From assembly GCA_004558525.1 (NCBI GenBank), contig SFCQ01000020.1, positions 1 to 24,917 of the forward strand: a DNA stretch of 24,917 nucleotides, given 5' to 3'. This document shows, piece by piece, positions 6,483 through 14,893 of the stretch. A model generated the notes under the pieces. It was given only the letters and a program-made list of their open reading frames with translations. It had not been told where the DNA came from and searched no databases. The translations under genes were made by a program, and so were the position numbers. Source of the DNA: Clostridiales bacterium (lineage in GTDB: Bacteria; Bacillota; Clostridia; Christensenellales; CAG-138). Position 1 is the stretch's first letter. Each line of letters opens with the position of its first letter.

Positions 6483-8894
6483 TCAGCTTACGACTATGTT
6501 GATTATGTTCTTGACGACTATTACCTTCCTCACGGTCTTGCCCTCTATAAAGGGCTGCACGTCCTTGCTTTCAAGAGCAAGCTTCTCTATCGCGTCCTTT
6601 TCGGCGTCGGCAGGCGCCATTATGCGTGCGCGGATCTTGCCGTTTATCTGAACGCCCATCTCCACACTGTCCGCAGCGAGGGCGCTTTCGTCATATTCAG
6701 GCCAGTGCGCCTCGTATATGGGCGAACCGAGCGAAGCGGCTTCGTTTATCTCCTCGGTGATATGCGGCGCGAAGGGGAAGAGCAGTATCAACAGCGTCCT
6801 CAGCTCCTCCTTCGTTATGCTGCCAACGGCGTAGATATCGTTTACAAAGCTCATTATGGCGGCTATTGCCGTGTTGAACTTCATGCGCTCAATATCCTCG
6901 CCCACCTTCTTTATGGTGGCGTTGTAGCCGGCCTTTACGCTTTCCCTTATGCCGTGCTCATCGCTTATCATATCCTGCAGGCGCCACACCCTTTCAAGGA
7001 ACCTGCGGCAGCCCTTTGTGCCCTGCGTGTTCCAGGGGATAGGCTGATCGAAAGCGCCCATGAACATGATGTACATGCGGAAAGCGTCCGCCCCGTACTC
7101 CTTTATATAATCGTCGGGGTTGACGACGTTGCCCCTTGATTTGCTCATCTTTTCGCCGTTCTCGCCAAGCACCATGCCGTGGCTGGTGCGCTTCATATAC
7201 GGCTCCTTTGCAGGCACAAGGCCTATATCGTAAAGGAACCTGTGCCAGAACCTTGAATAGAGCAGGTGCAGCGTGGTATGCTCCATGCCGCCGTTGTACC
7301 AGTCAACGGGCAGCCAGTACTTTAGAGCCTCCTCAGAGGCAAAGGCCTTGTCGTTATGTGGGTCGGTATACCTGAGGAAATACCAGCTTGAGCCGGCCCA
7401 GTTGGGCATGGTGTCGGCCTCCCTCACGGCCGGACCTCCGCAGCGCGGGCAGGTGGTGTGCAGCCAATCCTTGGCGCGCGCAAGGCAGCTTGAGCCATCG
7501 TCCGTGGGAGAAAAGTCGTCGAGCATGGGCAGCTCTAAAGGCAGCTCGCTTTCGCTCAGCGGCACCCAGCCGCACTTGTCGCACTTTACAAGGGGTATCG
7601 GCTCGCCCCAGTAACGCTGGCGCGCAAACACCCAGTCCCTCAGCTTATAATTGACCTTCCTATGGCCTATGCCCTCTTTTTCAAGATAGTCGGCAATGGC
7701 CTTCTTAGCCTCGGCGACCTCCATGCCGTCAAGGAAGCCGGAGTTGACCATGCGGCCATGCTCGCACTCTGTATAAGCCTCTTTCGTTATATCGCCGCCG
7801 GCAACGACCTCTACTATGGGCAGGCCGAACGCTTTTGCAAATGCATAGTCCCTTGTGTCGTGGGCGGGAACGGCCATTATTGCGCCCGTGCCGTAGCTCA
7901 TAAGCACATAGTCAGAAACCCATATGGGTATCTCCTTTTTGGTCACGGGGTTTATGGCATTAAGGCCCTTAAGCACAACGCCGGTCTTTTCCTTGTTAAG
8001 CTCGCCTCGCTCAAAGTCGCTCTTGTGGGCGGCCTCGTCGCGGTACTTCTGCACCTCGTCCCAGTTTTGTATGCGGCCTTTGTATTTGTCTATATAATTA
8101 TGCTCCGGGCTTATGACCATGTATGTCGCGCCAAAGAGCGTATCCGGCCTTGTGGTGTATACGGTAAGCTTATCCTCCGTCCCTGCCAGCTTAAAGTCCA
8201 CCTCGGCTCCCTCGCTGCGGCCTATCCAGTTGCGCTGCTGGGTCTTTACGCGCTCTATGAAGTCAACGTCGTCAAGCCCGTCTATAAGCTTCTGCGCATA
8301 CTCGGTTATTTTAAGCATCCACTGGCTGCGCACAAGCTGAACAACCTCGCCTCCGCAGCGCTCGCACACGCCGTCCACAACCTCCTCATTGGCAAGGCCA
8401 ACCTTGCAGGAGGTGCAGAAGTTTATGGGTATCTCCGCCTTATATGCAAGGCCATGCTCATAGAGCTTAAGGAATATCCACTGCGTCCATTTATAATACT
8501 CGGGATCGGAGGTGCTTATCTCCCTTGACCAGTCGAAGGAGTAGCCGAGCCGCTTCAGCTGCGACCTGAAGCGGGCTATGTTCTGCGCGGTCACTATGGT
8601 CGGGTGTATGCCGGTCTTAATGGCGTAATTCTCAGTAGGCAGGCCAAAAGCGTCATAGCCTATGGGGAATAGCACGTTGTAGCCTTCAAGCCTCCTCTTG
8701 CGGCAAATAACGTCCATTGCGGTGAAGGGGCGCGGGTGACCCACATGCAAGCCCTGGCCAGAAGGATAGGGAAACTCGATAAGGCCATAGAATTTGGGCT
8801 TGGAATAGTCCTCCTTAGCCTCGTTGCAGTGCGCATCCTCCCAGCGCTTCTGCCATTTCAGCTCGATTGAATCGTGTTCGTAACGCTGTGACAT
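6483..8894 (-). CDS. leuS: Leucyl-tRNA synthetase
   Basis: The 803-residue class I synthetase charges tRNA-Leu with leucine in the cytosol. The HIGH-type motif is HVGH at 50-53, in FPYPSGQGLHVGHPRPFTAMD. The KMSKS motif is KMSKSRGN at about 581-588. The editing domain shows TTRPDTLFGATYMV and GTGAIMAVPAHD (the conserved aspartate of the CP1 hydrolytic site). Zinc-ribbon-like cysteine pairs occur twice (CTSCK...CERCGG and CDKCG...CPRCGG). Length fits bacterial LeuRS. ATG 8894 follows AGAAAGGAAC with suitable spacing. The gene is controlled by a T-box leader directly upstream, so it should be induced when tRNA-Leu is uncharged. It is transcribed towards the ABC-F gene. Confidence 0.98.
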   Translation of the reverse strand: MSQRYEHDSIELKWQKRWEDAHCNEAKEDYSKPKFYGLIEFPYPSGQGLHVGHPRPFTAMDVICRKRRLEGYNVLFPIGYDAFGLPTENYAIKTGIHPTIVTAQNIARFRSQLKRLGYSFDWSREISTSDPEYYKWTQWIFLKLYEHGLAYKAEIPINFCTSCKVGLANEEVVDGVCERCGGEVVQLVRSQWMLKITEYAQKLIDGLDDVDFIERVKTQQRNWIGRSEGAEVDFKLAGTEDKLTVYTTRPDTLFGATYMVISPEHNYIDKYKGRIQNWDEVQKYRDEAAHKSDFERGELNKEKTGVVLKGLNAINPVTKKEIPIWVSDYVLMSYGTGAIMAVPAHDTRDYAFAKAFGLPIVEVVAGGDITKEAYTECEHGRMVNSGFLDGMEVAEAKKAIADYLEKEGIGHRKVNYKLRDWVFARQRYWGEPIPLVKCDKCGWVPLSESELPLELPMLDDFSPTDDGSSCLARAKDWLHTTCPRCGGPAVREADTMPNWAGSSWYFLRYTDPHNDKAFASEEALKYWLPVDWYNGGMEHTTLHLLYSRFWHRFLYDIGLVPAKEPYMKRTSHGMVLGENGEKMSKSRGNVVNPDDYIKEYGADAFRMYIMFMGAFDQPIPWNTQGTKGCRRFLERVWRLQDMISDEHGIRESVKAGYNATIKKVGEDIERMKFNTAIAAIMSFVNDIYAVGSITKEELRTLLILLFPFAPHITEEINEAASLGSPIYEAHWPEYDESALAADSVEMGVQINGKIRARIMAPADAEKDAIEKLALESKDVQPFIEGKTVRKVIVVKNIINIVVS

Positions 8895-8925
8895 CGTTTT
8901 GTTCCTTTCTGCTGTATATCATCAT

Positions 8926-9153
8926 AAAAATAAAGCCGCCTCTTATCCTGCAAGAGACGGAACATTTTCCGCGGTACCACTCCGCTTGGCAAATCGCTTT
9001 GCCCGCTTATGCCCCCTGTAACGCGAGGAACGCGCTGCGCATTGCCGCAGAGGACTCCGCGGCGAGCTTCACCGAGCAGTGGCTCCCCCATCTCAGCAAA
9101 AAAGGGGTCTCTCTTTGCCCACGGCAGCGATTACTGTTCCGCTTCACAGTCCT
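8926..9153 (-). ncRNA. T-box riboswitch leader of leuS
   Basis: On the minus strand the conserved T-box GGAGTGGTACCGCGG lies at about 8969-8983. It is followed by a terminator stem (CCGTCTCTT...AAGAGGCGG, 8936-8960) and a T-rich run. Upstream are the stem I signs: AAAGGACT near the 5' end pairing with AGTCCT, an AGAGAGA element and a GGTGAA distal-loop motif. T-boxes bind uncharged tRNA and switch between terminator and antiterminator. Leucine specificity is inferred from the gene. CTC triplets occur at two possible specifier positions in the 3' side of stem I, and I cannot decide between them by eye. Confidence 0.92.
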
Positions 9154-9159
9154 TTGCTG

Positions 9160-9188
9160 ATTTTACGGGAAAAAGCTGCGCTTGTCAA
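9160..9188 (-). promoter_or_regulatory. Sigma-A promoter of the leuS T-box transcript
   Basis: On the minus strand: perfect -35 TTGACA (9188-9183), a 17-bp spacer and -10 TAAAAT (9165-9160). The start site would be near 9153, just upstream of stem I of the T-box. Confidence 0.85.
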
Positions 9189-9206
9189 TACAAAAGCATT
9201 TACTCA

Positions 9207-9234
9207 TTGCGCGCATCACAAAAGCAATTATAAT
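9207..9234 (+). promoter_or_regulatory. Promoter of the amidohydrolase gene
   Basis: TTGCGC (9207-9212), a 16-bp spacer and a perfect TATAAT (9229-9234) on the plus strand, about 37 bp before the GTG start. It is divergent from the leuS promoter. Confidence 0.6.
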
Positions 9235-9271
9235 ATAACACATAGAATATACTTATCGTGGAGGCAAGGAC

Positions 9272-10912
9272 GTGAACACAGCATTTATAAACGCAAAGGT
9301 GTATATTGAAAGAGGGCGCTTTGAACAGGCGCTGCTTGTAAAGGACGGCATGATTGAGGCTGCCGGTACGGATGCGGACATAGTGAGCCTTGCAGCTACG
9401 GCTGTGCCTTCCGAAACGAGGATAATTGACTGCCGCGGCAGCACCATAATACCGGGACTCAACGACAGCCATATGCATCTTCTGATGGTGGGCGCGGGGC
9501 TTTATCAGGCGGATATAACCGGCGTAAGCTCAATAGACGAAATGATAGACAGGGTGCGCCGCTTTATGCAAAAATATCCTGAGCGCTGCAAGGGCGGCAT
9601 ACACTCCGTAGGCTGGAACCAGGACCTGTTTACGGGAGACAAGCGCATACCCACAAGGCACGACCTTGACAGGATATCAACAGCTGTACCCGTAGTGCTT
9701 GAAAGGATATGCGGCCATGTGGTAACGGCAAATACAAAAGCCATAGAGCTGCTTGGACTGGGCATAGGCTCGAGCCAGTTTGAGGGCGGCACGTTTGAGC
9801 TTGAGGAGGACGGCTACCCCTCCGGCGTGTTTACCGAGGGCGCATGCGGCAGGATACTGTCGGTTATACCCGAGTACACTATGGAGCAGAGCGAAGCCAT
9901 GTTCATGCAGGCCATGGACTACGCCGTGTCACGCGGCATAACGAGCGTGCAGTCAAACGATGCGGGTACGACCGCTCCGGCCTCGCTTGTGCTGCCCATG
10001 GTGAACGGCATATTTGCACAGGGCAAGGCGAAGCTTAAGTATCATCATCAGGTATGCTTTAACGATGCGGACTCGTTCAGGCGCTATATCGAAACCGAGT
10101 ATAAGGAATACAGGCAAAACGGCTCCGTACACCCGTGGCTTACATATGGTCCGCTCAAGCTGTTCAAGGACGGCTCCTTAGGCGGCAGGACGGCAATGAT
10201 GAGTGCCGGCTACCTTGACGACAAGGGCAACTACGGCGTTGAGGCGATGAGCGGCGGCGTTATGCTCGAGCTTGTGCGCCTGGCTGATGAAAACGGCATA
10301 CAGGCAGTTACCCACGTTATAGGGGACAAGGCCATTGAGGAGACGCTAAAGTGCTATGAAGCGGTATTGCATGACGGAAAGGACAAGAACCCGCTAAGGC
10401 ACGGACTTGTACACTGCCAGATAACGGATATGCCGCTGCTTGAAAGGATAGTCCGCGACGATGTAATAGTTATGTATCAGCCCATATTCCTTGATTATGA
10501 TATGCATGCGGTGATACCCCGCTGCGGCGAGGAGCTATCATCGACCTCGTATGCGTTCGGCACCATGGCTCGCCTCGGCGCGCACGTTTCCTACGGCACG
10601 GATTCGCCCGTGGAGGACTGCGACCCGTTTGCCAACATATACGCTGCCGTTACAAGAAAGGACAGGCACGGCTATCCCGAGGGCGGCTTCTTCCCCAATG
10701 AGCGCGTGGACATATACACCGCCATAGATGCGTATACTTCAGGCTCCGCCTATGCGCAGTTTATGGAAAGCAGCAAGGGCAGGCTTAAGGCAGGCTACGC
10801 CGCCGACCTTGTGATGCTTGATAAGGACATATTTACCATAGACCCTATGGAGATACCCTCCGTGCGGCCTGTGCTGACAATGGTGGGCGGCAGGATAGTG
10901 TACGAAGGATAA
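9272..10912 (+). CDS. YtcJ-like metal-dependent amidohydrolase
   Basis: The 546-residue cytosolic protein belongs to the amidohydrolase_3 (YtcJ-like) group of the amidohydrolase superfamily. The metal-binding HxH is H67-M-H69 in IPGLNDSHMH. Further conserved positions are LKLFKDGSLGGRTAMMS (region of the carboxylated lysine), AVTHVIGDKAIEETL, GLVHCQITD and the late aspartate in SYGTDSPVEDCDPF. The substrate of most YtcJ-like enzymes is unknown; they hydrolyse amide or related bonds in small molecules. The start is GTG, with GGAGG at 9260-9264 and 7 nt spacing, divergent from leuS. A serine hydrolase gene follows 87 bp later on the same strand with no clear terminator between, so the two may share a transcript. 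Confidence 0.9.
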   Translation: MNTAFINAKVYIERGRFEQALLVKDGMIEAAGTDADIVSLAATAVPSETRIIDCRGSTIIPGLNDSHMHLLMVGAGLYQADITGVSSIDEMIDRVRRFMQKYPERCKGGIHSVGWNQDLFTGDKRIPTRHDLDRISTAVPVVLERICGHVVTANTKAIELLGLGIGSSQFEGGTFELEEDGYPSGVFTEGACGRILSVIPEYTMEQSEAMFMQAMDYAVSRGITSVQSNDAGTTAPASLVLPMVNGIFAQGKAKLKYHHQVCFNDADSFRRYIETEYKEYRQNGSVHPWLTYGPLKLFKDGSLGGRTAMMSAGYLDDKGNYGVEAMSGGVMLELVRLADENGIQAVTHVIGDKAIEETLKCYEAVLHDGKDKNPLRHGLVHCQITDMPLLERIVRDDVIVMYQPIFLDYDMHAVIPRCGEELSSTSYAFGTMARLGAHVSYGTDSPVEDCDPFANIYAAVTRKDRHGYPEGGFFPNERVDIYTAIDAYTSGSAYAQFMESSKGRLKAGYAADLVMLDKDIFTIDPMEIPSVRPVLTMVGGRIVYEG

Positions 10913-10999
10913 AGACCTGCCCCGCATATAGCAAAAACGCAGCCCCGCCCGCTTTAGGCAGAGGGCAGGCGATACCATAAAAGGAGTACAATATAAGCT

Positions 11000-11980
11000 A
11001 TGAGAATATATGAAGACAAACTCAAGCAGGTTGCCGCAACAGCCGCGGAGTCTATGCGCAATAACAGGGTGCCCGGGCTGGCAATGGCGCTCATAAGCCG
11101 GAACAGGCCCGCCTTTACATGCACTATCGGCCTTGCAGACCCAAATCGCGCGCGGCCCGTAAGCGAGGATACATACTTTGAGGCGGCAAGCCTTACAAAG
11201 CCGTTTTTTGCAAGGCTTGTGTTCGAGCTTTGCGATGAGGGGGTAATAGAGCTTACAAGGCCGCTTATAGAATACGAGCCGGATATTGTGCCGAGCACGG
11301 ACGCCCGCTTCTTAAAGGCTACGGCTGCCGATGTGCTCTGCCACGCCACGGGCCTTCAAAACTGGGGCAGGCTGCCTATGGAGCTGAGGTTCGCCACAGG
11401 CGAGGGCTTTGGTTACAGCGGCATGGGCTATTATTATTTGCAGCAGATAATAGAAAAGCTGACTGAAACAAGGCTTGACGCGCTGCTGCAGCAGCGGCTA
11501 ATGGACAAGCTGGGCATGGACTCCGCCGCGATGATATGGACAGGCGCGCTTAGGCACCGCCTTGCCCGCACCGCGGATGAAAACGGAGACATGGAGCCGG
11601 AACGCAGCACCGCCAGGCACTCTATGGGCATGGAGCCGAACGCGGCGTTCTCGCTGTATGTGACCATAAAGGACTACCCAAAGTTCATTATGGGCGTACT
11701 CAACGAGCCTGACTTTGCCCGGCGTGTGCGCTCCGTCAAAAACAGCGCGGGCCATGGGGTGGAGTGGGGCCTCGGCTGGGGGCTGTACAAAGAAATGCTG
11801 TGGCACTGGGGCGACAACGGCGGCTTCAAGTCGCTCGTATGCCTTGACCCCGATACGAAGGACGCCTTGTTGATACACACAAACGGCTTTAACGGCCTAA
11901 ACGTCTGCTTCGACATAGCGCAGCTTGTAACCGGCGAAAGCTTTGCCGATATAGCCGCTATGATAGCCGTGGCGGAGTGA
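11000..11980 (+). CDS. Beta-lactamase-fold serine hydrolase (class C/esterase-type, cytosolic)
   Basis: The 326-residue protein has the SxxK active site at S64-L-T-K67 in FEAASLTKPFF. The second motif is Y139-S-G where YxN is usual (GEGFGYSGMGYYYLQQIIEKLT). A C-terminal HWGDNGGFKSLV takes the place of the KTG/HxG strand. This places it in the serine beta-lactamase-like superfamily with penicillin-binding proteins and esterases such as EstB. No signal peptide is seen, so a role in cell-wall synthesis or antibiotic breakdown is unlikely; a hydrolase of small esters or peptides is more likely. AAGGAG is at 10981-10986, with an unusually long 13-nt spacing. It follows the amidohydrolase and is ended by a hairpin terminator. 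Confidence 0.85.
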   Translation: MRIYEDKLKQVAATAAESMRNNRVPGLAMALISRNRPAFTCTIGLADPNRARPVSEDTYFEAASLTKPFFARLVFELCDEGVIELTRPLIEYEPDIVPSTDARFLKATAADVLCHATGLQNWGRLPMELRFATGEGFGYSGMGYYYLQQIIEKLTETRLDALLQQRLMDKLGMDSAAMIWTGALRHRLARTADENGDMEPERSTARHSMGMEPNAAFSLYVTIKDYPKFIMGVLNEPDFARRVRSVKNSAGHGVEWGLGWGLYKEMLWHWGDNGGFKSLVCLDPDTKDALLIHTNGFNGLNVCFDIAQLVTGESFADIAAMIAVAE

Positions 11981-12025
11981 GGGAGGCGGATACCCGGCCT
12001 TTTACCAAGTGAACAGGCAATGAGG

Positions 12026-12062
12026 GATAGCTTTCAAAAAGAGCTATCTCTGTTGTTTTTTT
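12026..12062 (+). terminator. Terminator after the serine hydrolase gene
   Basis: GATAGCT (12026-12032) and AGCTATC (12042-12048) form a stem around an A-rich loop, followed by TCTGTTGTTTTTTT. Confidence 0.75.
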
Positions 12063-12078
12063 GCGGCGGCCGGCGGCC

Positions 12079-12108
12079 TTGATAGCGCGTCCGGCTGTAT
12101 GCTATAAT
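12079..12108 (+). promoter_or_regulatory. Promoter of the kamB-kamC pair
   Basis: TTGATA (12079-12084), an 18-bp spacer and a perfect TATAAT (12103-12108). The start site would fall near 12115, inside the first in-frame ATG (12114), which argues that translation starts at ATG 12135 instead. Confidence 0.65.
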
Positions 12109-12134
12109 ACAGGATGCAACAGAAGGAGAAGGCT

Positions 12135-13148
12135 ATGCTGAGGGAATACATACAAAACGTACATTCGCTTTCCATAATAGGCATGTGCAAAAACGCGGGC
12201 AAGACCACCGTGCTTAACAGGCTGATAGCAGAGCTTAATGAAGCTGACGTAAGGCTCGGCCTCACATCTATAGGCAGGGACGGCGAAAGCGTTGACCTTG
12301 TGACGCGCACCGCCAAGCCGGGCATATACATATATGAAAACACGCTCGTTGCCACGGCTGAGGATATGTTCAGGCTAAGCGATATCACAAGGGAGATCGT
12401 ATATTCTACCGGCTGGCCCACGCCGCTTGGCGAGGTTGCGATAGTCAGGGCGCGCAGCGACGGCAGCGTGCAGCTTGCCGGCCCGAGCATGACCAGCCAG
12501 CTGAGCGAGCTTATGGGGCTTTTCGCCTCGTTTGGGGCGCAGCTTAGCATAATAGACGGCGCCTTGAGCCGCAAGACTCTCTGCGCGCCCGCCGTATGCG
12601 AGGCTACTATACTCTGCACGGGCGCGAGCTATTCGCGGGATATTAACGCGGTAATAGACGATACCGCGTTTTCTGCCGAGCTTCTTACGCTGCCCAAGCA
12701 GAACAGCTTTACCGACGCTCAGCTTGATGCGGAGCTTGCGTGCAAGGTCAGGTTCAGGCGAGAAAACGGCGCGGTGGAGCCTATGCCTGATGATATTACG
12801 CTTGCACAGGCGCTCACCAGCCGCGAATATGCCGGCGTAGAGAGCGCATATGTAAGCGGAGCCGTGACGGACGCCATGATAAAGCCCGTGCTTATGGGCG
12901 GGGCAAAGCTAAAGGGCTTTGAGCTTAGCGTGGAGGACGGCAGCAAGCTTATAATAAGCCGCAGCTCCTATGAAAAGCTTATGATAAGGGGCGTAAGGCT
13001 GGCGGTGAGGCGGCCGGTAAGGCTTGCGGCGATAACGGTAAACCCCGTCTCCGCCTATGGCTTTGACATGGACAGGAAGCTGCTGCTTGAAAGAATGAGG
13101 GCCGCCGTCCGCGTACCCGTTGTTGATGTTGAAAGCGAAGAGGATTGA
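12135..13148 (+). CDS. kamB: KamB-like reactivase subunit of lysine 5,6-aminomutase (P-loop protein)
   Basis: The 337-residue protein has an N-terminal P-loop SIIGMCKNAGKTTVLN (about 13-28), followed by GLTSIGRDGESVDLVT and TPLGEVAIVRARSDG. From memory this matches KamB, which pairs with the MutS-like ATPase KamC in lysine-fermentation clusters and is thought to restore adenosylcobalamin-dependent lysine 5,6-aminomutase after cofactor inactivation. The chosen start has AAGGAG at 12123-12128 with 6 nt spacing. The in-frame ATG at 12114 coincides with the predicted transcript start and is rejected. kamC follows 50 bp later. No aminomutase (kamDE or oraSE) or other lysine-pathway gene lies in the window, so the pair stands alone here. 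A related ornithine aminomutase could be the client instead. Confidence 0.75.
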   Translation: MLREYIQNVHSLSIIGMCKNAGKTTVLNRLIAELNEADVRLGLTSIGRDGESVDLVTRTAKPGIYIYENTLVATAEDMFRLSDITREIVYSTGWPTPLGEVAIVRARSDGSVQLAGPSMTSQLSELMGLFASFGAQLSIIDGALSRKTLCAPAVCEATILCTGASYSRDINAVIDDTAFSAELLTLPKQNSFTDAQLDAELACKVRFRRENGAVEPMPDDITLAQALTSREYAGVESAYVSGAVTDAMIKPVLMGGAKLKGFELSVEDGSKLIISRSSYEKLMIRGVRLAVRRPVRLAAITVNPVSAYGFDMDRKLLLERMRAAVRVPVVDVESEED

Positions 13149-13198
13149 GTTTAGCATATATATTTAGTTTTAATGCATAAATTATGGGAGATATCCGT

Positions 13199-14650
13199 AT
13201 GATGACGTTTGCGCAGCAGGAGAACATAGGCTTCAGATACGTTATAAACAAGCTTGAGTGCTCAAGCCCATATGGGCAGGCGAGGGTGAACAGGCTTAGA
13301 TTTTTTGATGCTGATGAGGCGGAGGAGCTTGAGCTTCAGCTTAGGAACATATGCGCCGTGCGCGATACGCTTGCCGAGCTGAGCTTCCATTACGGCAGGC
13401 TTGAGCGGCTGATGATGCCCATGAAGGACATACGAAGGAGCGTAATGAACCTTGAGGAGGCGCAGCTGAGCGAGCTTGAGCTGTTTGAGCTGAAGCGGTT
13501 TTTGTTGCAGACGGAGCTTATATATCCCGTGCTTGAAGAGGTGAAGGCCAAGGCGCACATACAGGGTATAGACATACCCGCGCAGACAGAGGCGCTAAAG
13601 CTTATGGATCCGGAGGGGAACAGGGCGGCCACGTTTTTTATAAGCGACAACGCAAGCGACGAGCTTAAGGCCGCAAGAAGGCTGAAAAAAGAGCTTGAGG
13701 AAAAGCTGAGACGCGAAAACGACCCCGACGCCAGGGCAAAGCTGACGGCGGAGCGCTCGCTTGCCGCGGGCAGGGAGGACGCGGAGGAAAGGCGCATACG
13801 CAAGGAGCTTTGCATAAAGCTCGTGCCATACAAAAACGGCATACTGAGCTGCATGGACAACGTGGCGGAGCTTGACTTCACCATTGCAAGGGCAAAGCTT
13901 GCCGAGGCTTATTCCGGAGTGATGCCCGAATTCAGCGACGGAGCCGTAATGATGGAGGATATGATAAATCCGCGAGTGGCGGACGCACTTTTTGAGCGGG
14001 ACAGGCGCTTTACTCCGGTATCGCTGGAAGCTCCTGTGGGCGCAACGGTCATAACCGGCGCAAACATGGGCGGCAAAAGCGTTGCGCTAAAGACGCTTGC
14101 GCTCAACGCCATGCTCGTCAAGGCGGGCATGCTGCCGTTTGCAAAAAAAGCCAAGCTGCCGCTGTTCGGCGGGATATTCATAGTAAGCGAGGACCTTGAG
14201 GATATAGACAGGGGGCTTTCAAGCTTCGGCGCGGAGATAGTCCAGTTCAACGAGACCATAGCACAGGCGGCTGAAACCAAGGGAATAAGCCTTATACTCC
14301 TGGATGAGTTCGCAAGAGGCACCAATCCCGAGGAGGGGGCAATGATAGTGCGCGCGGTGACGAGGTATCTTGACCGCCAGAGGAGCGTATCCGTGCTTAC
14401 CACGCATTATGACGGCGTGGCCGGCCTTGCATCGGCCCACTTTGAGGTGAAGGGCCTTAAGGATATGGATATGGAGGCCGTAGCCCGCGAGATAGCCGCC
14501 TCAAGCGGCAGCAAAAAGGGCGCGGACATAATAGCCTCGCATATGAACTACGGCTTATACAGGGCTCAGGGGGATGAAAGCTGCCCAAGGGATGCAAGGA
14601 ACATATGCGCCCTGCTCTCCCTTAAGGATGAGATATTAAACGATATTTAA
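13199..14650 (+). CDS. kamC: KamC-like MutS-related ATPase (aminomutase reactivase)
   Basis: The 483-residue protein has a MutS-type ATPase domain in its C-terminal half: Walker A TGANMGGKSVALKTLALN (about 285-302) and Walker B LILLDEFARGTNPEEG (about 364-379), then the TTHYDG switch. The N-terminal half is helical (lever/clamp-like) and has none of the MutS mismatch-recognition domains, so a DNA repair role is unlikely. From memory it corresponds to KamC, partner of KamB in reactivating B12-dependent lysine 5,6-aminomutase. Translation most likely starts at ATG 13199: GGGAG at 13186-13190 is 8 nt upstream, and that site overlaps the alternative ATG at 13184. The end of the gene is followed directly by structured repeat copy B, whose first hairpin can end transcription. 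Confidence 0.78.
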   Translation: MMTFAQQENIGFRYVINKLECSSPYGQARVNRLRFFDADEAEELELQLRNICAVRDTLAELSFHYGRLERLMMPMKDIRRSVMNLEEAQLSELELFELKRFLLQTELIYPVLEEVKAKAHIQGIDIPAQTEALKLMDPEGNRAATFFISDNASDELKAARRLKKELEEKLRRENDPDARAKLTAERSLAAGREDAEERRIRKELCIKLVPYKNGILSCMDNVAELDFTIARAKLAEAYSGVMPEFSDGAVMMEDMINPRVADALFERDRRFTPVSLEAPVGATVITGANMGGKSVALKTLALNAMLVKAGMLPFAKKAKLPLFGGIFIVSEDLEDIDRGLSSFGAEIVQFNETIAQAAETKGISLILLDEFARGTNPEEGAMIVRAVTRYLDRQRSVSVLTTHYDGVAGLASAHFEVKGLKDMDMEAVAREIAASSGSKKGADIIASHMNYGLYRAQGDESCPRDARNICALLSLKDEILNDI

Positions 14651-14668
14651 GCATAGCGGAGCGATGCG
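14651..14668 (+). repeat. 18-bp direct repeat, left of structured repeat copy B
   Basis: GCATAGCGGAGCGATGCG follows the kamC stop codon directly and is repeated exactly at 14870-14887. It is itself an imperfect palindrome (GCATAGC/GCGATGC). A partial match, GCATAGCGG, follows the mscL stop on the minus strand. Confidence 0.85.
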
Positions 14669-14870
14669 CAGAGTGTCGAAAAAGTGGCTGAACGCCACTT
14701 TTTCGAGTTTTCACGGGTTTTGCCTCTCGCATTCGCTCCCGGGCGGCAAAACCCGCAAAGTACGAAAACCTGAAGGTTTTCATCCGTTCTGACGCACATG
14801 TCGTCAGAGCCGGATTGAACATAAGGGGCTGCGGCCCCTTATCAACCCCGGGGTTTTTCGACAGGCTGAG
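14669..14870 (+). repeat. Structured intergenic repeat, copy B (about 202 bp)
   Basis: This is the second copy of the repeat at 576-779, in the same orientation. Its hairpins are better preserved: 14676-14706 (TCGAAAAAGTGGC / GCCACTTTTTCGA, perfect), GGGTTTTGCC / GGCAAAACCC (about 14715-14754), GAAAACCT/AGGTTTTC (about 14764-14781), a CTGACG/CGTCAG stem within TCCG...CGGA (about 14783-14814), ATAAGGGGC/GCCCCTTAT (about 14821-14842), and the palindrome AACCCCGGGGTT. The two ends also pair (TGTCGAAAAA with TTTTTCGACA), which would compete with the first hairpin. It lies between convergent kamC and the aldehyde dehydrogenase gene. Confidence 0.88.
14676..14712 (+). terminator. Hairpin with T-run at the left end of repeat copy B
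   Basis: A perfect 13-bp stem with a 5-nt loop (TGAAC) and AAAAA/TTTTT arms, followed by GAGTTTTC, 25 bp after the kamC stop codon. It probably ends the kamB-kamC transcript. Confidence 0.55.
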
Positions 14871-14887
14871 CATAGCGGAGCGATGCG
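14870..14887 (+). repeat. 18-bp direct repeat, right of structured repeat copy B
   Basis: An exact second copy of GCATAGCGGAGCGATGCG, starting at the last base of the repeat and ending 6 bp before the aldehyde dehydrogenase stop codon. It may be a target duplication or a part of the element. Confidence 0.85.
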
Positions 14888-14893
14888 TTAAGC

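Noticed and set aside
7662..8528. Plus-strand open frame of 288 codons opposite leuS
   Set aside because: Antisense shadow of the leucyl-tRNA synthetase gene, without a ribosome binding site or protein features.
11000..11980. Antibiotic-resistance beta-lactamase
   Set aside because: No signal peptide, YSG instead of YxN and no clear KTG motif; the wider serine hydrolase family is a safer call.
13199..14650. DNA mismatch repair MutS or MutS2
   Set aside because: Only the ATPase domain is MutS-like; mismatch-binding and Smr domains are absent, and the KamB-like neighbour points to an aminomutase reactivase.
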